From Hybos culiciformis (taxonomy: Eukaryota > Arthropoda > Insecta > Diptera > Hybotidae): 64,000 nucleotides of DNA. The notes beneath the pieces were generated by a model. That model made no database searches. It was not told the origin of the DNA and saw only the letters and a list, made by a program, of their open reading frames with translations. The stretch's first letter is position 1. Each line of letters begins with the position of its first letter. A program made the position numbers and the translations under genes. The stretch covers positions 60,283,834 to 60,347,833 of the forward strand of contig OZ023273.1 of the NCBI GenBank assembly GCA_964007475.1, read 5' to 3'. Shown here piece by piece: positions 12,371-22,810 of the stretch.

Positions 12371-12837
12371 TGCCTTGGACAAACTGAACTCGAAAAACAT
12401 GTTCTTGAGCACAAAAACATGTTATTAAAATCGACCGAACAGACTACCTTCATGTATTTTACAAAACAGATAAACATCTGTTTTTTTTTTCTCAAGTTTA
12501 AAAACAAAAGTAAACAATACAATCACCTACAAATTCAATTCAAATTCAAAATAAAAAACAATAACAAACTTTTTTTTCATTTGTTTACAAATAAATACGA
12601 CATAAAATTGTCAAAGTCAACGTCAAAAATGGCACCCCAGTGAACATTAATGGCTTCCACATATTGCCTCACGAAATATTTGTAAAAATTACTCAACCCA
12701 TCCTTTAATAACAACATGTTTTGGCAAGAACATGTTCTTGTTCTTGTTTTTATTACTATGGGAAAACTACTTCAAAAACATAAAATTAACATGTTCTTGA
12801 TCAAGAACATGTTAATCGTGTCAGTTTGTCCAAGGCA
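12371..12837. mobile_element. MITE with TGCCTTGGACAAACTGA ends, TA flanks
   Basis: 467 bp with terminal inverted repeats of about 37 bp. They share TGCCTTGGACAAACTG at the tip and AACATGTTCTTGA further in. TA dinucleotides flank both ends, which suits a Tc1/mariner-type duplication. The interior repeats AAGAACATGTTCTTG palindromes. The two open frames inside it are AT-rich noise. Confidence 0.8.
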
Positions 12838-13454
12838 TACATTCATCACAGTAATATTTCTAAAGTTTGTTCTAATGCATCAACATATTCAGGGCGATTT
12901 TAACATAGTCATAGAATCTTAGTTCTTTTGGGTGAAATATTTATTTCCTCTGACATTTTTTTAACGGATTTTTTTTTACGTAGGGATATAACATTTTTAC
13001 GTTATCGTAGACAGACTTAATAGTGAGATGGAATTTTCACTGTTTTCTCAAATTCTTGGTGACAGTAAAAATGTGTTTTTTTTAGAATAGATACCAAATC
13101 ACTAGGTGGGGTACCTTTTATATTTAAAGAAGTATGGATTTGGTGTTAGGAACTTGTCTCAAAAATTTCAAATTTAAACTAAAATCTTTTTTTTTTTCTA
13201 AAATGGTTAGGTAGAGATGGATATAATATTAGCAATAAAATGAACATGCAGTGGTTCGCGAGTTATCTGCACACAAAGTTGAGGACAAAAATTTCATATA
13301 TAAATTTAATAATCGCTTTTCCACGGTTTTAAAGCTCTAGCTTGAAAACCAAAATATCTTCAATACTCAAATTCATGTGGAGATTAAAGATCATAAAATT
13401 ACGCTTCTTTTGACATTTAAAGAATTCAAATCGATGCAGTGGTTCGCGTATGAA
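12838..13454. other. intergenic, no gene seen
   Basis: AT-rich. The phrase ATGCAGTGGTTCGCG at 13247-13261 recurs at 13433-13447, just before the SINE candidate. No gene is recognised. Confidence 0.5.
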
Positions 13455-13602
13455 AAAATCTACTTTTTATGGTGTAGTAGTTTTGTCATTATCCTACGGC
13501 ACGTTCGGTCTTGGGTTCGTTTCCCACCTCGGACTCGAATTTGTGTTAATTTTCTCAATTTGTCCACTTGAATTAAGTGTTGTGTTGTATTGTGTTTTTT
13601 TT
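13455..13602 (+). repeat. tRNA-derived SINE head (candidate)
   Basis: An internal pol III promoter is visible. The A box is TGGTGTAGTAG (13470-13480) and the B box is GGTTCGTTTCC (13514-13524), 44 bp apart, which is the spacing of tRNA genes. No acceptor stem can be paired, so this is not a functional tRNA. The unit ends in a T-rich tract (13588-13601). That pattern fits a tRNA-derived SINE. No second copy is seen in the window to confirm a family. Confidence 0.6.
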
Positions 13603-15078
13603 TTTCTTTAAAGACAAACTTCATTTCTAATGAAAACATTCAAAAAATGTGACATCCTTTTATTAATCTCGCAAAAAAAATTATTAAAGAACCTTCACTA
13701 TTTTGATGGTATTAAGAACTGAAATTTCCTTATACGCGAATTGCATTATTTATTAAATGACACCGCATTTACACTGCGATTAAATTAATGAATTATATCT
13801 TGAGAACTCCCATTATTTTATTATATTTAAAAGAAACTCTGCTTTTTACAAGAACCAAATCAATAAATCTTGGAATTCTTCAGTTTGTATCTAGAAGTAT
13901 GATACAAACGATTTTCTTAAATAAATGAAGGTACTGTTATATGAAAGTTATATGAAAAACAAAGCGAAACTAAAGCCCTAGAGTTCTTAGCTTTATTTCT
14001 GAAATAACTATCAACATATTGAAGTGACTTCCGATTTCTTTAATATCTTAAAAATAAAGTTCAAAATTTCATTAAACGGCTTCCCTGAGCTATTCAATAC
14101 AGGTAAGATAGCTTTCCGAGCTATATAATACGGATAACCGGCTGACTACAGCCAAAACGATAGCGCGTCCCGCTCCAATAGGACAAACCGGCTGAATACA
14201 GCCTAGTCAATAGGTCATCTCCATGAACATATTATAATATAACTAATATTTTTATCTTTACATGGCAATGTCATATCCTGCCACCATCAATTAAATAAAC
14301 AAACCTTTACATGGCACAAGTGATTTCTAAATAAATAGAAATCGGTTTCATTTTAAACATATTAAATTTTCTAGATGAAATACGAAATCGAATCAATTCT
14401 GTATATTATCTTTAAAATTCTTAAAATATCATTTTTTCATCTCTTGTAACAGAACTTAAGTTTCAGTTTAATAGTGAATTGAATCTACTAGCAAATGACT
14501 GAATTTATAATAGAATGCAATGTATAAATGTACAGCAAGTACCGCTGCATCAAAATAACATCGAGAAATATTTTAATAATGTTATTTCTTTAACAGCTTT
14601 TTGCCTTTTTAGGGACATATTAATATTTTAAATTTATTAATGACAATGAAATCGATATTAAAAAAGCAATCACAAGCTCAAGATACATTTATGAAAAATA
14701 GCGCAATCAATTTGTATTTTGTTTATAAAAACTATTTTACAAATTCCCTGTTTAGTTGTTGGTATTGAATTTTAAAAAGGTTAATCTTAGTATTTTCTAA
14801 GTTCAAATATTCTATTCATTTTCATTTTGTCATTGAATCATGCCATAAAAATCTTTTTAAAAATATGTATATAATAAATATGTTATAAACAATTCATATA
14901 GGTATGTTTAAAATATGAAATAAAAATTAAATACCTATAATATCAAGTATTCTACAACTTTGTTTCATTAATTTTGTACTTAAGTAATGGTATAAAAACT
15001 TTAAGTTTAACCAGTTTTTAGGATAAGTATTAGACAATTATTGCTTTGATATTTATGTGCAAGATAATTAAAAAAAAA
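13603..15078. other. intergenic with a short duplicated block
   Basis: No gene is recognised. At about 14090-14215, a block with GAGCTATwyAATACrG and AACCGGCTGActACAGCC phrases occurs twice in tandem, with variation. It is less AT-rich than its surroundings and may be a fragment of an old repeat. Confidence 0.4.
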
Positions 15079-15402
15079 CTAAATAAATTCAGTTAAATTA
15101 AAATAACTCAATTTTTTAAATATCCTAAATACACAATTTTTAAAGTTTTTAATTTTATCATTAAACAATACAATCACAATAATATCATAAATATAAACCA
15201 TTATGATTATGCCTTTACGAATCGATTCATTCAATTTTCTAATCATATTTCTGAAAAATTGCTGGCAAATACAAATGAAACTATCGTGAAAGAATCCAAA
15301 TTGACCTTCAAGTTCGAGGAACATCTGATACTTAAATGGTGTTACTATAATACTTTGACTACCTATTCTTAATGTCTGTTTCTTTTCTTGACTAAGTATC
15401 AC
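15079..15402 (-). pseudogene. Ty3/gypsy-like reverse transcriptase fossil
   Basis: A 107-codon minus-strand frame follows the order of LTR-retrotransposon reverse transcriptase. A TPF..YQMFLELEGQFG segment (residues about 21-36) corresponds to the TP.G.YeflrmPFGL block. CQQFFRNMIRKL (46-57) corresponds to the FQR.i...L helix. MVYIYDIIV (68-76) corresponds to the YxDD catalytic block. The first catalytic Asp is replaced by Tyr (Y-I-Y-D), so the enzyme could not work. No integrase, RNase H or LTR is seen nearby. It is an old fragment; the assignment to Ty3/gypsy rests on motif order only. Confidence 0.7.
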
Positions 15403-15938
15403 TCTATCAGTAGGTTAGAAAAATCTCAATGTCGAAGAGGAGCCATCATTAATGACTCAATTGATAATTTATCTTTTCTTTAAAATGTAATGAATAAATG
15501 GTAAGTATTTTTACTAGTTTTTCAAACCAATTTTTTTAAACTTTCACAATTGTCACAATATGTTAATTGGATTTGCTCTGTACCACCAACAAATATGTGA
15601 TGTTTGTAGTCATTTTGTTTCACGATGTATACAATCGATTATTATTAAGACAAAGAGAGCAGAGAGGTAAAAACGATTCCATTTTTATTTTCGTATTCGT
15701 AAAATACCAATTTCAAAATGAAGATATATAACCTATCTCCTGAATTTTGTCTCAAATAAATTTTTTGATTATTATCAATTTAAAAAAAAAATTGTTTTTT
15801 TTTGCTTAACCTGAAATATTCCGGAAAACTGAATATCCCACAAATATTCCACTAATGGAAATACATTATTAGGATATAAATATGTAGGATATTATCATAA
15901 CATACACTTTGCTCCGATAATATCTCTATGGTGCTGGA
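15403..15938. other. intergenic, no gene seen
   Basis: AT-rich. No exon, RNA gene or clear repeat is recognised. Confidence 0.45.
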
Positions 15939-15955
15939 GCATGGTAGGTTCACTT

Positions 15956-18900
15956 CATAGGCGCCCGCAGGATTTTTTCTAGGGGGGGGCAAGAAAATTT
16001 TTTTAAAAAGCTTATAAATATGTTTTTCTTCAACGATGAAAATAAAAAAAATGTGTTGAGAATTAAGTTACATGTATCTTATACAGAGTTCCTGATTTTA
16101 TCATTGAAGATAATTTATTAAATTATCTTATCTCTAATTTGTCTTTATGCGGAGAATTTATGGAGAAGAAAAAGAAAAAGAAAAAATGTACATAAAAATT
16201 CTACAGATCAAAAGAAAACGATAAACTTTTCGTTAATTTATCGTAAGAGACGAAGAACAGATTATCAATTCAGAGATTACAAATGAGAAATAGGTACTCA
16301 TTTTTCAACACAACGAAAAAATAATGAGTATAAAAAATTATTTTTTCTTTATGTTCTTTATTTGTGTGTGTTTGTTTATGTTTGTGTGAACAAAAAAATG
16401 TTTATTTACTTTTCTCTAATTCAAAAAACCTGTGCATAAATACCAGAGAACTGCGTAATACTATTCATAAACAAAAACAAATCACTCGCAATATTTCAAT
16501 ACAGAATAATACCAATTACAGAAAAAAAAAATGAGCTATTCATATTCTACTTCAGTGCTGTCCAACCAACGGCCCGCGGGCCATCATCCGGCCCGCGGAG
16601 TCTTTTAACCCGGCCCGTTAACTTTGGTTTGAAATTCAAAATGTTTCTCTAATATTTTTGTAGTATGTAAAAAAAAATTGTAATGGAAATTTTCTACTTT
16701 CAAATCAAGATTTACTGCATAAAATTCAAATTATTTATTTCAAATTAAAAATTTTCTATTCTTAGATTTGATATTTGGAATCGAACGTGGTTAATTCGTT
16801 CCACATAAATTTCGGGTGACAAGAAAATTAAATTTATAGTTAAGAAATCAGATTAAGTGGATGTTGCCAGTAGTTTAACTTCTCTAAAAAAATTAATTGA
16901 AGGTCATCAAGATCATCATCATCACTGACAAAAGATCATCACAAAAAGATATCATTATAAATACAACATAATTTATATTCTTTAATTTAATTTTTTTCTT
17001 GTGTATAAACTTATTATTTACATTATTAATTTGAAGTAATTTTAATAATAAATATATTTTCATTTGTTTAAAAAAAAAAAATTTACTTTTGGCCCGCGGA
17101 ACAAAATAAATTTTCGAAACGGCCCATTTTCAATTTAAGTTGGACACCCCTAATCTACTTGCACATAAGAAACACTTATATTACATTGACTTGCAAAACA
17201 ACAAATATCTACTCAATACCACTTGATGTTGATTTGTTTTTGTTATGAATGCTATGAATGCAGCAAGTGCCTAATATAAAAACAATACGTATGAATGAAA
17301 AAAATATCATCTCTAATTAAGTATAGGTACATTTTTAACAATTTTTTTAGGAAATTTTTAGGAAATTTTTACGAAATATTTAATTTTTTTTTAGGAAATT
17401 AAATTTCCTTAGAAGATTACCCAATGCATTCAATATACGCAATACATATTTCACTATTCACTGTACTTGCGAATAGAAATTTGACTTGATACAAAAAACT
17501 CAATACAATTCTAATGTATTGAAAAAATATTATGAATCATATATTCACACTTGTTTCTATTTTGAGTTGAACTATTCATATATTGAATAAATCAAGTGTA
17601 TTCACGAGTGATTTGTAATACAAGTGTACTCATGCATTTCTCTGATAAGTACACATTTTTTTGCTTCTTTTTCTTTATATTATCTTTAAATTATCATTTA
17701 AATTCTCCTTGGATATTTTATAGAAAACTAAGCAATTTTTTCTTATTTTTTATCCTTTGCGTTATTTCGTCTTTATATTATCTTGACTTAAAACCAAAAC
17801 AAAATTATTTTTTCGTTTATTTTTTCTTTGTTTTATCCTCTCTTTTAAAAATTTGTTTATAAATTCACAATTTTTTCTCTATCCCTTGAAATTTTAACAT
17901 TATTTTATCTTTATCTTTGAGAGAAAAGAAAAAATAAGCTTTAAATTATCTTTTCCTTGTCCGATCTTTTTCTTTGAAGATAAAAAATGGAACTCTGATC
18001 TTATATGAATCTTTTCTTTTTAAAAGTAAAAAATAACAAACATAAATTAACATTTTTAATAAACGAATTCACTTGCTGGATTAGATAATAAAAAACAAAT
18101 AAAAAATAAATAATATGTAATACATACATAAAGAAAAAAAAACCAGATACCTTCCGTCTTCCGAATCGTTCCAAAACTTTCAGTAACTCGCCAATTAGAA
18201 GAAAAACAAAACCAACGAAGATATTTTAGACGTAGTTCATGCACGTATGCGACATAAAAAAGACACATTATATGAAACTTTATGAGGCGTATTATACTCA
18301 AACACGTAAATTGAACTTCTCCGGCGTAAAAGTTAAAAAAATAATCTTTTATATTTATACACCATAGATATTTCTACACCATAAATATTAAGAAATGCAA
18401 TTGCTTAATTTTTTTGTAACTGAACAGTTATTTTTTTATTGTAACTGAACGATGATTTTCTTTTTTACGTCGCGTGGCGTAGATTCGTAAACTCCCCGTG
18501 AACTACTTCGACAATGTCTCTATCATAAAAGTAACCAGAAAAGGAATTCTTTTTTCATAAATGTGTTGCTCTTGACTAAGCGAAATATGAAAAAGGAATA
18601 TCTGGAATTCCGTGCATTTAGAAATTCCAAAATTTATAAATATTTTTGTATTTTTACCCGTGACTCAAAAATCAAAAATATGAAAAAAAAATTGAATAAT
18701 TTATTAAAACAATTTAAATACTGCATCTCAAAATTTCTTAGCGCATTAAAAAAGTGAAATTTAAGGGCAAGCGTTCTTATAAAAAAGTTATTGTGCGAGA
18801 TAATAAGTTTTTTTTTTCGTTTGAAAAATGACAAACATTCTAATATTATTTAAATTAAAATCGGGTTTCTAATTTGTACGAGTTTAGTGTTTAGGTCTCA

Positions 18901-18980
18901 TCGCTGATTAAGTTTTATTTTCTTCATCAAAGCCAGGGTGGGGCCAAGGCCCCCCTTGCCCCCCCTTCCGGGCGCCTATG
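15956..18980. mobile_element. 3.0-kb DNA element, CATAGGCGCC ends, 8-bp TSD
   Basis: It begins CATAGGCGCCCGCAGG and ends with the inverse of CATAGGCGCCCGGAAG. Both ends continue into a G/C-rich AGGGGGGGCAAG-like block. A perfect 8-bp duplication, gttcactt, flanks it (15948-15955 and 18981-18988). An 8-bp duplication with ends starting CA is compatible with P or hAT-type elements. The interior is AT-rich with inverted sub-terminal segments (around 16075-16125 against 17965-18010) and no recognisable transposase. It is non-autonomous or decayed. It inserted into the left end of the outer element. Confidence 0.88.
16553..17152. mobile_element. hAT-like MITE, GGCCCGCGG sub-terminal repeats
   Basis: 600 bp. 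It begins CAGTGCTGTCCAAC and ends with the inverse of TAGGGGTGTCCAAC. Near both ends are GGCCCGCGG blocks, which stand out from the AT-rich background. Flanks of 8 bp (ttctactt at 16545-16552, atctactt at 17153-17160) match at 7 of 8 positions. The CAG start and 8-bp duplication fit hAT. It lies within the 3.0-kb element. Confidence 0.85.
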
Positions 18981-19194
18981 GTTCACTTAGAACAAAATTA
19001 ATTTCAGTTTTCTTAAAGCGTGATTTACACAATGGCTAAATTTGTAATCTTTTAATTTTTTCTAGTCAAACTAGAACGAGAAAGCGATAAATAAACAACA
19101 ACAACAAACATGTGAAAGAAGTAGACAGAAATTTAATAATTTTTTTCCTTTTATAGCACAAAACATAAACAAATTTTATAGCAAATTTACGTGC

Positions 19195-19738
19195 GGGTTA
19201 CACTTGCTGAAAAAAAAATCATGATTATGATTTTTTTTAATGTAGTGTGAAATTTTTATGAGTCAAAAATCATACTGGCTTGGACTTCATGTTCCAGATG
19301 CATTCGTGTTCCCTGTATAAATTTATAAATTTTAATATTTCTTCCTTATAAAATCTTTTCGACATGTTTTTTCTATTTTCTTTTTTTTTACTAAGTTCTT
19401 AGTTTTTATAAACTTCACCTTTTTCAATAAAATATTTTGTTATTTAAAGTAAGTTATTTTATTTATTTAATAAATAATTCACATAGATTTTTTTAAATTT
19501 CAACATTCAAATTCAAATCCCGTAATAACAAACCGCTTTTATTATTGTTGTTTGCGCTTTCAAGAGTTTACTTTTTTCTTTGGCAGCCAAAAATTTTCCT
19601 TTTGACAGAAAAAAATCAACACTGATTTTTTTTAAGTATGATTTTTCATCATGATTATTTCTTGATTTTTTTTCACACAAACTTTCGCACATACATTCAA
19701 AAAAAATCATGATTTTTTTTTTCAGCAAGTGTAACCCC
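19195..19738. mobile_element. MITE, GGGTTACACTTGCTGA ends
   Basis: About 540 bp with terminal inverted repeats of 30 bp or more. They start GGGTTACACTTGCTGA, run through an A-run and reach ATCATGATT. The AATCATGATT palindrome also recurs inside. There is no coding potential and the target duplication is unclear. Confidence 0.8.
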
Positions 19739-19786
19739 CAGGTTAGAAATACAATAATAATTTTTCAGAAACTATAAAATTCAAAT

Positions 19787-20157
19787 ATAGAAAAAATTTT
19801 GAGGTCTGCGGAATATCATTAGCAAACAATTCTATAGGTAGAAATATTTCCATGCATTACTTTTTCATCCAAAATAATTCAAAATATAAAAACACCTAAA
19901 AAAAAAAAAAAATTAAGTACAATTTTCAGTTCATAACAAATATAAAAATGTAAAAAAAATTTATTATTGGAAATTCTCATACATTTGGAGTCTAAATAAT
20001 ATTGGTAAGTTTTTCAAATTTAAATTAAAAATAGTTCTTTTTTTTATACACTTTTTGATTTTGAATTATTTTGGATGAAAAAGTAATGCATGGAAATATT
20101 TCTACCTATAGAATTGTTTGCTAATGATATTCCGCAGACCTCAAAATTTTTTCTATT
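19787..20157. repeat. near-perfect long hairpin (about 99-bp arms)
   Basis: Arms 19787-19885 and 20059-20157 are inverse copies with no mismatch that I can see, including GAGGTCTGCGGAATATCATT. The loop of about 170 bp is AT-rich. The lack of divergence suggests recent origin or gene conversion. A transcript in either direction would form a long duplex. Confidence 0.9.
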
Positions 20158-21295
20158 CATTTTTATTAATTAACTAATTAATTATAACTTAAATAAAATT
20201 TCAAATCGCATATTTTCATACAAATTTCACGAAAAAAAAAAATTTTATATGTTCTCCTACGTTCCATAAATGCCCATAGGCGGCGCTATTCGGACATTTA
20301 AACAAGTGAATTCTTAATGTTGATTAAAATGTGTTTTTTACAGGCTTTCCAAACTAAGAATTTTATTCATGAATTAAATCAGGTTATCCCTCAATTGAAA
20401 ATTGCTGTTCACACCATGATTTTTTTTAACCCGGGTTAATTTTTTGGTTTTTTATTTTTATTTTTTTTTGTTAATTTTCTAAATAAAAATTAGTGAATAA
20501 AATTTAATCAAAAAAAATTATTTTATTTTTAAGTTTTTTTTTAGCCATTTTGTTTTTTCTTTTTTTAATTATTCAAACGCCCAACCGATAATTTTTTGAC
20601 GTAATCATAACATATCAGGACATATTCATTTAATTTATCAGGTGAACCTGATTTAACTCACATTTAACCACAGATAAGATATAGTAATAGATGGCCCACT
20701 CAAAAGATCTACTACAGCGCCTGGTGGATTTGTGGAGGGAAGGTGAACTAAAAAAATAAAATTTTTGTAGGTGGCAATTTATTTCTAATATTTCAAATAA
20801 AATTATTAAAATTCAAATTTGCAGGAAAAAAAGAAGATTATGAATAAAAGATAAATTTATTTTTATAGCAAATTTTTTATTTTCTTAATTTTTTAGTTTT
20901 TATTTTCTGAAATATATTATTGCATTTTGTTCTATTTGCTCACTTATATACTTAATTCATATCACATTGTGTTCTAACATTTCCACTTAAAATTCTATTA
21001 ATTTTATTATTAATTATTAAATAATATCTTCTATTACTTTTATAATAATTTAGTCTGTTTTCTAAAATAAGTTCAAAATTTAACTTCAATTAAAATTGTT
21101 TTTCAAAAATCAAGTTAATAATTTTTTTTAATAAAATTGAAATTAATTTTTTCACAAAATAAATCACCTACACGTCCAAACTATTTTATTTCAAAAAAAA
21201 AAATAAATAAGAAAAAAAGCTCAGCCGGCTGGGTTGACAATAAAACAAAACGTAAACAAACAAGAACGCCGCATGTGGTTGAAAGGTGAAACACA
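20158..21295. other. interior of outer element, no gene seen
   Basis: AT-rich sequence with short GC-rich islands (CCCATAGGCGGCGCTATTCG near 20273, ACAGCGCCTGGTGG near 20713). No coding frame is recognised. Confidence 0.45.
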
Positions 21296-21964
21296 TTAAG
21301 AAAACTGAAATTAATTTTGTTCTAAGTGAACCTACCATGCATTTAACTCAACTTTAAAACAACTAATTTTTTTGTATGATAAACCTCCTTTAACTCAACA
21401 ACTATTTATAAACATTTGCGAAACCTTATTTAAACCCGAAGTGTGGATTAGATGAAAATTATACGCTACTTTATATTTTTTCATACGTTTTTTTTAATTT
21501 TCAAATCTTTAAATTCAAATTACTCGAAACTATAACGTTGTTTCATTTAAACATGTTTTTTTATTTTTTTTTTATTTCAAGTAAATATAGTAAGTAGGTA
21601 GTTACTTAAAATTAGAATATTTTTTTTAACTATATAGTTATTTAAACTTAAACTAATTACTATGAATTCCTATTAAGTGGTAGCTTGTTTATATAAAATG
21701 AATTAATTATATAAAATTTATAATATTAACATGAATTTGTATTATTTTGTTACTTTGAAATGTATTTATGAATTTTTTTTTTTTGAAACAATAAAAAAAA
21801 GTATAAATAAGAGAAATCATTCCATACAAAAAATACAAATTAAACAAAAAATATTAAAACGTCCGAAATCACTCGCTTTTTAATCAATTTTTATTTTCCG
21901 CACCTCAATCGATAAATTCATTACCGAACGTTTTTAAAAATATCATACTCTGCTGGTATCTTAA

Positions 21965-22506
21965 GAGCCCTCATTGTGAAAAATTGCAAAAAATTGGTCT
22001 TAGTTTGGCTTTGATTGTAGGGTTACTACAATCTAGACTGAAATGATTTTTTGATATGTTAGAGAGTATATAACTGGCTCCAGGGTAGGCGGATTTTTTA
22101 AATTTTGATTTTTTTGGCCCAAACGAGCCTTTAAAAAACTTGAACACATTTGCTTGGATTCTGAAGTAAAGGAAAAAGATAATAAAAAAATCTCAAACGC
22201 AGAAATAAAGCTAAAATACCACTCTCCACGGCTGGTGACGTGAAATTTTGAATTTCTTTAATTTCCTAAACAATTTTTAATTAATTTCATTTATTTCTAA
22301 GATTTTTTGAATTTTTTTGATAAATTACAGTTTCTGCACAGAAATCAAATTCAAATATACCTAGTTTTGTTATTTTCTGGTAGAGGTGTTTTTCGTACAA
22401 TTTTTGTCGCATTTTTCACGGCCGTTTATTTTCTGTAAAACAAAACAAAAAAAAACTACAAAAATAGAAAACAGAAATAGAAAACAGAATTTCAAGTGGA
22501 GGGCTC
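21965..22506. mobile_element. TTAA-flanked MITE (piggyBac-like)
   Basis: 542 bp between TTAA at 21961-21964 and TTAA at 22507-22510. The ends are 8-bp inverted repeats, GAGCCCTC and GAGGGCTC. TTAA duplication is characteristic of piggyBac elements, but the short ends make the family call tentative. The copia element that follows inserted directly at its right TTAA. Confidence 0.65.
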
Positions 22507-22511
22507 TTAAC

Positions 22512-22731
22512 TGTTGAATTATATTGAACATTCAGATTTAAAAATAACTTATGGCAACCCTGATGTTGCTATTAAACCTTGTACTTTGTTTTTGTAACTT
22601 ACCTTTTTTTTTTTTATCTAAGAAAGAATTATTATCGAATTAATAAAATATTTTTTGTTAATGATTATCAACAACTGCAGTGTTTTACTTTATTTAATTG
22701 GTAAACATATCTCTGAAAAAGAAAAACAACA
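22512..22731 (+). repeat. copia 5' LTR
   Basis: 220 bp, starting TGTTGAATTATATTG and ending GAAAAACAACA, so it has the standard TG...CA boundaries. A possible polyadenylation signal AATAAA lies at 22642-22647. It should carry the promoter, but no core element is clear enough to call. Confidence 0.95.
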
Positions 22732-22745
22732 GGTTATGGGCCCAG
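22732..22745 (+). other. copia primer binding site (internal tRNA-iMet)
   Basis: GGTTATGGGCCCAG begins at the first base after the LTR. Drosophila copia is known to prime from an internal region of initiator methionine tRNA, near the anticodon arm, instead of the 3' end, and its site has the same GGTTATGGGCCCAG sequence. The match points to the same half-tRNA priming mode here. Confidence 0.85.
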
Positions 22746-22810
22746 AGATTTAAATTTACAAATATTTTATTAAAAAGAAAATTTGGTTTTTTGCCTATTA
22801 AAATTATAAG

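Larger units (their letters stand above)
15939..21340. mobile_element. outer DNA element, split by nested insertions
   Basis: A 45-bp inverted repeat marks the two ends. The right arm is 21296-21340. The left arm is interrupted: 15939-15955, then the 3,025-bp insert with its target duplication, then 18989-19016. Removing the insert joins the two left pieces (17 + 28 bp) into an exact inverse of the right arm. Without that insert the element is about 2.4 kb. It also contains two further MITEs. No transposase frame or target duplication was found, so the family is unknown. Confidence 0.75.

Noticed and set aside
12320..12922. Two + strand frames with Lys, Asn and Phe runs
   Set aside because: They cover a MITE and its flanks, with AT-rich composition and no motif.
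13470..13530. A functional tRNA gene
   Set aside because: A and B boxes are present, but no acceptor stem pairs and the B box departs from consensus. A SINE head fits better.
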